Source: an uncultured Steroidobacter sp.
GTDB lineage: Bacteria > Pseudomonadota > Gammaproteobacteria > Steroidobacterales > Steroidobacteraceae
Reading direction: 5' to 3'
DNA: 11,437 nt
Assembly: GCA_946478975.1 (NCBI GenBank)
Contig: CAMLEO010000236.1
Location: 1 to 11,437, forward strand
The position numbers and the translations under genes are program-made. Below the pieces are notes generated by a model. It was not told the origin of the DNA, ran no database searches, and saw only the letters and a list, made by a program, of their open reading frames with translations. Position 1 is the stretch's first letter. Each line of letters starts with the position of its first letter. Below are positions 1-8,100 of the stretch, in pieces.

Positions 1-10
1 TTGCGCAGTC

Positions 11-17
11 AGGGAGG
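11..17 (+). promoter_or_regulatory. Ribosome binding site that decides the first start codon
   Basis: AGGGAGG is a strong Shine-Dalgarno match. It ends 7 bases before the TTG at 25 and 16 bases before the ATG at 34, so it favours the TTG start. A TTG at position 1 is also in frame, but nothing upstream of it can be seen. Confidence 0.55.
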
Positions 18-24
18 GCTTGCC

Positions 25-369
25 TTGAATCGGATGCGTTGCGTCGCCGCCTCTATCATTACTGCCAGCTGTCTCGTAGCCGCGCCGATCGCGACCGCGC
101 AGGGACCGGGCTGGACCGTATCGTCCACGGTGATCAGGCTGGTGAATACCTCGAATGGCGGCGTCAATGTTCGCTTGTCGCCCGATGTCACCAACTGTGT
201 CTCGCAAAGCGGATACGGTGCGGTCTATGCGTCCATCCTTCCCGATCATCCCGGCCTGAATCGGATCAAGGCTGACCTGTTATATGCATTCGCGACTGGC
301 GCGCGAGTTTCGCTCTATCTGTCCGATGCGAATTGCACCGTCGGCGAGATGACGCTCGATTCGAATTAA
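25..369 (+). CDS. Small secreted protein 1 (unknown family)
   Basis: This gene encodes a 114-residue exported protein that I do not recognise. The start is placed at TTG 25 because AGGGAGG lies 7 bases upstream; ATG 34 is the alternative. The N-terminus is a Sec signal peptide (about residues 1-25, hydrophobic core, cleavage near IATA-QGPG). The mature part of about 90 residues has a beta-rich start (IRLVNTSNGGVNVRLS), two cysteines (TNC and DANC) that could form a disulfide in the periplasm, then a predicted helix (RIKADLLYAFATG) and a strand (RVSLYLSD). The two downstream genes share the order strand, helix, strand with V-x-x-Y near the end, so the three look like diverged relatives. It ends 29 bases before the next start. 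Export is well supported; function is unknown. Confidence 0.75.
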   Translation: MNRMRCVAASIITASCLVAAPIATAQGPGWTVSSTVIRLVNTSNGGVNVRLSPDVTNCVSQSGYGAVYASILPDHPGLNRIKADLLYAFATGARVSLYLSDANCTVGEMTLDSN

Positions 370-398
370 GCGGCGGCAAGCGATCTCGGGAGAAAAAA

Positions 399-725
399 AT
401 GAAAGGTTTGATGTTGTGCGTGCTTGCGCTGCTGTTCACGACGAACGCTCATGCCGTCGACTACCTGGACGCCAAGATCACAGGCATCGGCCTGGTGGCG
501 GGTGAAGACAACGTACGGTTTACGATCGATAGGGATCCGAACGTCATTTTCACGACCAACCAATACAGCGGCGAACAGCTCAAGAGGCTGGTGGCGCTGC
601 TCATGTCGGCGTATACGGCCGAGTCTCCGGTGGCGTTCATTCGTAGCGCCGAAAGCTCGAGTTCCAGCCAGCGACACTACTCCAACGTTCTGATCTTGAC
701 CGTGGGTACGTATACGTTCGACTGA
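399..725 (+). CDS. Small secreted protein 2 (unknown family)
   Basis: This encodes a 108-residue exported protein of unknown function. ATG 399 is preceded by GGGAGA (388-393) at a suitable distance. The longer in-frame opening from 333 would overlap the preceding gene and place an Arg-rich stretch ahead of the signal peptide, so it is rejected. The signal peptide is about residues 1-19 (MKGLMLCVLALLFTTNAHA, cleavage at AHA-V). The mature chain has a strand-rich first half (AKITGIGL, NVRFTID), a helix (GEQLKRLVALLMSAY) and a final strand pair after a Ser-rich loop. Unlike its two neighbours, the mature part has no cysteine, so any shared fold does not depend on a disulfide. It lies between two similar small secreted genes in the same direction. 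Confidence 0.75.
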   Translation: MKGLMLCVLALLFTTNAHAVDYLDAKITGIGLVAGEDNVRFTIDRDPNVIFTTNQYSGEQLKRLVALLMSAYTAESPVAFIRSAESSSSSQRHYSNVLILTVGTYTFD

Positions 726-791
726 GCGGGAAGCTCGACACTCAAAGTGGATCAACGATAACCCCAAGTGCTTGCGAGGGAGAGGCGAGGC

Positions 792-1142
792 ATGGATAAG
801 CTGCAGCGGCTGTTTCTGGGATGCGTGTTGGCAATGAGCGCGGCGACAGCGGACGCCTCCATTCATTGTGAAGGGCTGGTCGACTACGCGCTGTTGTATT
901 CGGAAGGAAGTCTGAACATTCGCGGCGCGTGGCGCGGCGATTTCACGATCCTCTGCAATACCAATGGGACGCTCGGCGGTATTTCGACGGAGGTCTGCCT
1001 GGCCTGGTACGCGGCGGCGTCGAAAGCGGCGGCAGACGGCAAGAAATTGGCCGTGTACTACGCCACGGATGCGTACACGTGCGCCAACCTGCCCACGTAT
1101 TCGTCTGCGTTGGTGCCGGTGTATGTGGGGTTGGCCCGCTAG
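792..1142 (+). CDS. Small secreted protein 3 (unknown family)
   Basis: This encodes a 116-residue exported protein of unknown function. ATG 792 follows AGAGG (781-785) by 6 bases. An in-frame ATG at 768 would add eight residues (MLARERRG) but has no comparable ribosome site. The signal peptide is about residues 1-22 (MDKLQRLFLGCVLAMSAATADA). The mature part holds four cysteines (HCEG, LCNT, EVCL, YTCA), consistent with two periplasmic disulfides. A helix rich in Ala/Lys (WYAAASKAAADGKK) is followed by a strand (LAVYYATD) and a Cys, the same order as in the protein encoded at 25-369. The pattern suggests a secreted domain present in three divergent copies. It is followed after 36 bases by the GspC-like gene. 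Confidence 0.77.
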   Translation: MDKLQRLFLGCVLAMSAATADASIHCEGLVDYALLYSEGSLNIRGAWRGDFTILCNTNGTLGGISTEVCLAWYAAASKAAADGKKLAVYYATDAYTCANLPTYSSALVPVYVGLAR

Positions 1143-1178
1143 TCGCGATTAGAGAAAGCAAGAATACCGGCCGCAGTT

Positions 1179-2102
1179 GTGACTCGTATGGATCTGGATT
1201 TGTCTCGCCCGGGCTCCGCCCGCGCTCGCTGGATACGGCTTGCGTCGCTCGGTGGTGCTGCCGTGGTTGCAGTGGTCGTGCTGTGGGCGGCCGGGCTTCC
1301 GCCCAGCGAATGGTTGGCGCGATTGCACGCGCTGGTGAGCAGTCCACCGACGGTTGTCACGCCCCAGATTGCAACTACTCCCGTGCCTATGGCACCGGCG
1401 AGCCCCGCAGCACGTGCAGTCCCGAGCGCGGATGTGAAGGCATTGCCGGGCACGGATTCGTCCCTATCGAAAGTTCCTCTGCCGTTGTATCTGGTCGGTG
1501 TCGCGCCTGGCCGCAATGTCACAGAGGGCACCGCTCAGATCGGCACGAACATCGACAATCCGCAGACCTACACGGCGGGTGCGATGCTGGTCAACGGCGC
1601 ACGGCTCGCAGAAATCTACAGCGATCACGTGGTGCTGAAAAAGAACGATCGTACGGCGCGTCTCGATCTTTATAACAGAGCCAAACCCATCGCAGTCAGC
1701 TCGAACGAGTTGCTGAACGTCGGTGGCAACAGCACGCCTGTCGCAAGCATCAAGCCCGCAAGTCACGACGCGCTGACCGATTACCTGCGCCCGAGCGCCG
1801 TTTACGTCGAGCAGACACTGCACGGTTACAAAGTGTTTCCTGGCAAGAAGAGCAGTGTGTTCTCGCAACTGGGACTGCAAGCTGGCGATGTGATCACGGC
1901 CATCGACGGTTCACCGCTGATCGGTCGCGCTGAAACGATTCAGACGCTGCGACAGCTCACCGAAGGCGCTGCCTTCGCTGTCACAGTGGAACGCGGCGCT
2001 ACAAAAATCCAAATGACGCTGGATGGTGCGGTGATTCTGGCCGACCACGAGCAGAGCGTGGTGCTCAATCAAACCCCGGCACTCAACCCGCCGACGCTCT
2101 AA
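1179..2102 (+). CDS. gspC: GspC-like type II secretion protein with HR and PDZ domains
   Basis: This encodes a 307-residue protein with the full GspC layout. It has a short cytoplasmic N-terminus, one membrane helix (about residues 20-40), and a Pro/Ala/Thr-rich periplasmic linker (55-90). An HR domain follows (about 100-165: LPLYLVGVAPG, then AQIG, then IYSDHVVLKKN), and then a PDZ domain (about 205-282: GYKVFPGK, GLQAGDVITAIDG, VTVERG). In known T2SS machines GspC sits in the inner membrane; its HR domain contacts the GspD secretin, and the PDZ or coiled-coil region contributes to substrate choice. The start is uncertain: GTG 1179 and ATG 1188 are both in frame and neither has a clear ribosome site. 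The gene is solitary here, with no gspD next to it, and its stop is 13 bases before the giant Rhs gene. This suggests a second, cargo-dedicated GspC (inference). Confidence 0.82.
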   Translation: MTRMDLDLSRPGSARARWIRLASLGGAAVVAVVVLWAAGLPPSEWLARLHALVSSPPTVVTPQIATTPVPMAPASPAARAVPSADVKALPGTDSSLSKVPLPLYLVGVAPGRNVTEGTAQIGTNIDNPQTYTAGAMLVNGARLAEIYSDHVVLKKNDRTARLDLYNRAKPIAVSSNELLNVGGNSTPVASIKPASHDALTDYLRPSAVYVEQTLHGYKVFPGKKSSVFSQLGLQAGDVITAIDGSPLIGRAETIQTLRQLTEGAAFAVTVERGATKIQMTLDGAVILADHEQSVVLNQTPALNPPTL

Positions 2103-2103
2103 C

Positions 2104-2143
2104 GGAGATCTCTAGATGATACGCACATGGGATGTTGCGGGAG
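2104..2143 (+). promoter_or_regulatory. Two competing ribosome binding sites for the Rhs gene
   Basis: GGAGA at 2104-2108 lies 7 bases before ATG 2116. GGGAG at 2139-2143 lies 8 bases before the in-frame ATG 2152. Both spacings are good. The second start gives a compact signal peptide beginning MRVMRLLVMLLAM. The first adds 12 residues including a Trp and an Asp, which is less typical. The sequence does not settle which is used. Confidence 0.5.
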
Positions 2144-5100
2144 TGTCGTGCATGCGAGTTATGCGCCTGCTGGTGATGCTGCTTGCGATGACGAGCGCAT
2201 CCGCCTGGTCGGCCACTGAATGGAATGCGCAGGAGTACGACCTGTACCCAGGCGACTTCGATGGCGACGGCAAAACCGACATGCTGTACATCGCCAAAGA
2301 TATTGCCAAGGCGAGCGGCATCGCGCGGTCCGATGGCAACGGGCCGAACATTCCGTGGCAGTCGTGGCCGAGCAATTATCTCGGCATTCCCTGGTCGAGC
2401 ATCTCCAAAGTCATCGTCGCTGACTTCAACGGCGACAACCGCTCGGACATCCTGCTGCAGCGATCGACCCCGGGTGACCACTACCTGCTGCTGGCGGACC
2501 AGCAGGGAAAATTCGTTGGTATTCACCAAACAATTGGCAATAGCTATCTGTCGCTGAGTTGGTCGGCGTCCGAGCACGCGATCGTGGCGGGCGACTTCAC
2601 GGGCGATGGACGCGCTGACGTGTTCCTGCAGGCCACGCAGAATGCAGCTTCAGGCGTCAATTCGACCAACTATCTGGTGTTCGCTGACGCCAATGGGCAG
2701 CTGACGGTGTTGTCCGGCGAGCACTGGACCAACGGTCATCTCGGTCTGAACTGGTCGACACGCGACGCCATCGTGTACGCCGGCAATTTCAACGGCCAGG
2801 ATGCCGACGGTCTGTGGCGCGATGATCTGCTGGTGCAGGCGCGCCCGAAGCTCGTGATGATCGACTTCGATCCAACGATCCCAGTGCCGGTGCATCCGCC
2901 CGGTATGAACGGCATCGCGCACGCGTCGAGTGGCACCAACGACGCGATCTTTGCCCTCGAGGATACCGACACCTGGAGCCGCAACGACCTCGGCGCCGAC
3001 TGGTCGCCACAGGCGTCGAACATCGTCATCGGTGATTTCAATGGCGATGGTATCGATGACGTATTGCTTCAGGCGAGGAGCCCGGCCAGATCGTCATATC
3101 TGGCAGCCGGCAACAGCAGCGGCCCACCGCTCGCCACCGCCTCGGCATTGGCGAGCAATGTTTCCTGGTCGGCAAACGGCGGCCAGCGATTGATCGCGGG
3201 CAACTTCGACGGCAACGGTGCGGCGGGCATTTATCTGCAGGCCGGCGACAGCTCCGGCAGCAATGCCATTGCACAGACCATCACCGGCTCATCCGTCAGC
3301 CTCACGACTCACAATCCAACGACGCCGACCGGCGTGCTGCCGACGAGCGCCGTCGGCCATACGGTCGGCTCGTTCGCAGTCGCAAATAACGGCTCGGCGA
3401 GCTACTCGATCGGCATCACGGTGCCGCCGGGCATCGCCGGTATTCAGCCGAAGGTTTCTATCAACTACGCAAGCGGCGCGGGCAACGGCCTGCTCGGCGT
3501 GGGCTGGTTCGTCAGTGGGTTGGGCGAAATCAAACGGTGCGGCAAGACGCTGGCCCAGGACAATTCCACCAATGGCGTGCTGCTCGTCGCCGCTGACAGC
3601 TACTGTCTGGATGGAAACAAGCTGCGCTTGATCGGCGGCACCTACGGTGCCGCCGATTCGACCTACGGCACGGAGTACGAAAGCTTCGCAAAGATCACTG
3701 CGAAGGGCGCGGTTGGCAGCACCGGCCCGTCGTACTTCATCGTCGAGAGTAAAGACGGACTCACCATGGAGTACGGCAACACCGCCGATTCCAGGATCGA
3801 GGCGATCAACAGCACCTCGCCGACCACACCGCACACTTGGGCGCTGAATAAAGTCAGCGATCCACTCGGTAACACCATGACCATCTCTTATGAGGAGGAT
3901 GGTGCGCCGAGCGGCAGCTACCGGCCTTCGGAAATGGTCTACACGTCCAACGTGAACGCCGGCCGCTCGGCCGTTTACAAGTTACGCTTTGAGTGGGCGG
4001 CGCGTCCGGCGCGCGATATTCCCTCTGCATTCATCGCGGGCAGCTCCACCAAGGAGACCAAGCGGCTCGATCGAATCGAGACGCACTTCAACGATCAAGG
4101 GTCGTGGCGCCTGGTTCGCAAGTACCAGCTGAGCTACAACAGTTCCGGCAGCTCACCGCAGAGCCGCCTGTCGTCGATTCAGGAGTGTGACGGCGGCGGC
4201 GTCTGCCTCGCACCGACCATGGTGAGTTGGTACGACGGTTTAGCGGGGTGGGCAGATGCCACCATCAATGCAGCGAACAGCACTTCTGCCATCCTCGAAG
4301 CGGCCTACCCGATCGATCTGGATGGTGACGCTCGCACGGATCTGGTTTATCCGCAGTCGGGCAGTTCGACGAGTTGGTACGTGATGCGAGCCAACGGCAG
4401 CGGCGGCTATGCGGCGCCCGTCAATGCGGGCTTTGTGCCTGCTTCGATGAGCCAGCCGTATGCGGCGCTCGATATCGATTACTCGGGGACCGGCCGCCAG
4501 GGTTTGCTCACCTCGATCAGCGCGGTTGCGAACTTGCAGATTCTCGAATGGAACTCGGCATCGAACACGTTGGTCAGCACGCCCACCAATGTGACCTATA
4601 CATTGCAGGGCAAGGAATGGGTCGGCGACTTCACGGGCGACGGACGCGACGATTTCATGTATGTCACCACGTCCGGGACGTCGCCCGTGGTTGCAACATT
4701 CAATCTGCGAGCGAACACTGGTGTCAGCGGCGGCGTCGTGCAGTTCGCCGCCGCGACGCCCGTCTACTCGATGAATTTGCCGGGCACCGAGGTCTGGGCG
4801 CCCGAAGCCGGCTGGTCGCGCGAGGCCGATTTCAACGGCGATGGCCGCAGCGATCTGCTCGTGCGGACCAAAATGGTCGAATGTGAGATGGGGGAGTGCA
4901 CACCCACCGTAGCCTGGCGAGTGCTGACTTCCAGTGGCGGCACCTTTGTTCCTGCCTCGGGGTCGTTCGTCGACTGTGAAGGCCAATCCTGCGGACAAGC
5001 CCGGCCGTTCATCGCCGACTTCAACGGCGATGGCTTCACGGACTACCTGGCACTCAGCGGCTCAGGGAATTCCCGCAGCTACGTCGTTCGCTACGGAAAC

Positions 5101-8100
5101 AGCCTCGGCATCACCGCTGGCGGGTCTATCGGCAACATCGGGTCCATCACGCTGGTCGCGGACTACGACCGTGATGGCCGAACTGATCTGCTGTATCCGG
5201 GCGCCACCACCTGGAACGTGATGCGTGCGACAGAGGCCGGCTTCGAGGCGGCGATTCCCACAAACATTCCGGTGATCAACGCCAACGCGACTCATCGAGC
5301 GCTCGACGTCGACGGCGATGGTCAACTCGACATTGGTTACAAGGACGGAACGTGGAAGGTGCGTCGTCACCTCGGCAGTGGCGTGTCCGATGTCGTCAAA
5401 TCGATCGCGGATGGCTACGGCAACACCGTGTCCCTCACCTACGCACCGCTCACCGACAGCCAGGTCTATACCAAGGGTACCGGTGCCGTCTTCCCGGCCG
5501 TCGACCTCGTGTTTCCCATGTACGTGGTGAAGAGCTACACCACGAACGACGGCGCCGGCGGCGAAAACACGGTCACCGAAAAATATGCGCAGGCCCGGGC
5601 GCACGTGCAAGGGCGCGGCTTCCAGGGTTTTGGCTCACGCACGAGCATCGATGGGCGCACCAGCGTCAAGACGGTCACGCAGTTCTTCCAGGACTATCCG
5701 TACACGGGCATGGTGGACAAGACCTACGTCTATCAGCCGAACGGTACGAGCAAGATCTCTGAGACGCTCTATACGCCGCAAAATCTCGTGACATCGAGCG
5801 TGACCAACCAGGAACGTCGTTACTCCTATGTCCAACAGAGTGTCCAGACCTCCTACGAGGTCGGCGGCGCGGGCAGTGGTCTTGCCGTCGCCGAGACTAC
5901 AACGACGAACTCGGTGGATGATTTCGGCAACCCGCTGACCGTGAACACGGTCGTGGTGGACAAGACCGATACGAACCTGAGCTACACCAGCCTGGTCACG
6001 AATACATATATCAGCAACGATGAGTACTGCCGCTGGCGCGGCTTCGTCTCTCAACAGCTCGTCACGAACACGGTGCCGAACTTGGCCGCGAAGACGCGCA
6101 CCGTGCAATTCGTCAAAGATGCGAGTGCACCGCAAGCCTGTCGCGTCTACCAGCAGTTGATCGAGCCCGGTGCTTCAGATGCGAGCGTGCCGCTCACCAA
6201 GACGTTTGGGTACGACGCGTTCGGCCACGCCACCTCCGAGACGTTGAGTGGTGCTGGCATCACCGCGCGAACCACTCAAAGCTCTTTCGGGGCCCGCGGT
6301 GTGTTCCCGGAGAGCGTGACGAATGCGCTCGGCCAGACGGCCTCCAAGACGTTCGACTATGCGCTGGGGGTGCCGCTGACCGCCACCGATCCAAACCAGC
6401 TCACAACCTCGTTCCAATACGACGGCTTTGGCCGCTTGCAGTTGGAAACGCGACCGGATGGGACGAAGACGCTGCTGACGTACTCATCTTGCACTCAACT
6501 CAATAACTACTGCGGTGACAGTCGTCTGCGCTATCGGGTGCAGAAGCAGGAATTGGATGCGACCAATCCGGGCGCGCTCATCCGGCAATCCGCACAGCTC
6601 TTCGACGCGCTCGGTCGCGCGCTCTACGAGGAGTCGCAAACACTCTCGGGCGCGTTTCCCACTGTCGCGACGAACTACGAATATGACGCGAACGGTTTGC
6701 TCGTGCTACGACGAAGCGCGCCGTACTTCGCGGGCTTTTCGCCCAAGTTCACCGCGACGTATTACGACGTCATTGGCCGGCCCACGAAGGAGGAACGGCC
6801 GATCGATGAGAACAATCCGAGTTTGCAGAGCACGCTCTATGGTTATAACCGGCTGACCCACAGTCTCACTGACGCCAATGGTCGTACGACGACCAAGGTG
6901 ATGAATGCCATCGGTCAGACCGTGCAAACCATCGATGCCGCCAACGGCAACACGTACCTGCAGTACGACCAATTCGGCAACCTGACGAAGACGATCGATC
7001 CGCTCGGCAACGAGATCCGCAATCAGTTCAATATTCGCGGCTCCAAGACCCAGACCCGCGATCCGGATACCGGCACCTGGAACTACACGTACTATCCGAC
7101 CGGCGAGTTGCATACCCAGACCGACGCGAAGAATCAGACCGTCACGTTCACCTACGATGATCTTGGACGGCCGCTCACGCGAGTGGAATCTGAGGGAACC
7201 ACGACCTTCACGTATGGCACGACTGGCACGGGTGCGAATCGCAACATCGGACGCCTGGCGTCGGTGAGTTCGCCCGGTGGGTTTTCCGAAAGCCTGGTGT
7301 ACGACAGCCTGGGTCGCTTGCAGACGAGCACCACGAACGCGGATGCCACGAGCTTTGTCGTGGATCACGCCTACAACCCCACGACCGGGCTGCTCGAGAC
7401 CACAACCTATCCGACCAGTACCTCGGCGGTTGCGGGCTCACGCTTCAAAGTGAAGTACGAGTACGACTATGGTTTGCCCAAGCGTACGCGCGATTTCAAC
7501 ACGCCATCGATCGTGTATTGGGAGCAGGTCGCGACTAACGCCGCCGGCCAATCGATCGATCAGCAGTTGGGCAACGGCCTGCATACCTATTCGACGTACG
7601 ATGGGATCACTGGATTACTCGCAAACCGACAAACCGGTTCTGCAAGTCAAGTGCAGAACCTCGCTTATCAATGGGACAAGGTCGGCAATCTCACGGAGCG
7701 CAGAGACAACAGCCTCAATTTTTACGAGAACTTCTATTACGACGCCTTGAACCGGCTCGATTATTCGACATTGAACGGTGTCGCAACGCCGAACCTCGAC
7801 GTCGGTTACGACGCGCTCGGTAACATCACGTCCAAGACCGGCGTCGGCTCATATACCTATGCGCCCTCGGGCACAAACTCCGTGCGCCCGCATGCGGCCA
7901 CGGCGGCGGGCTCGAACTCATATGCCTATGACAACAACGGCAATATGACGACGCGCAACGGCTCGACGATCACCTGGACCTCCTACAACCTGCCGAGCAC
8001 GATTAATAAGGGCGGCAACTCCAGTCAGTTCTTCTATGGCGCCGATCGCCAGCGATATAAACAGATCGCAGTGACGGCCGCAGGCGGCTCACTGCCGGCG

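Noticed and set aside
929..1675. Plus-strand open frame of 248 codons overlapping the third small gene and the GspC gene
   Set aside because: It is rich in Arg, Gly, Cys and Ser with no domain, and it crosses two well-supported genes in other frames.
4240..4998. Minus-strand open frame of 252 codons inside the Rhs gene
   Set aside because: It lies antisense to FG-GAP repeats. Asp-rich repeat coding commonly leaves long open antisense frames, and it has no recognisable domain.
2251..5340. Possible CRISPR-like or direct DNA repeats
   Set aside because: The repeated DNA only reflects the protein FG-GAP loops. Copies differ at codon third positions and spacing is irregular.
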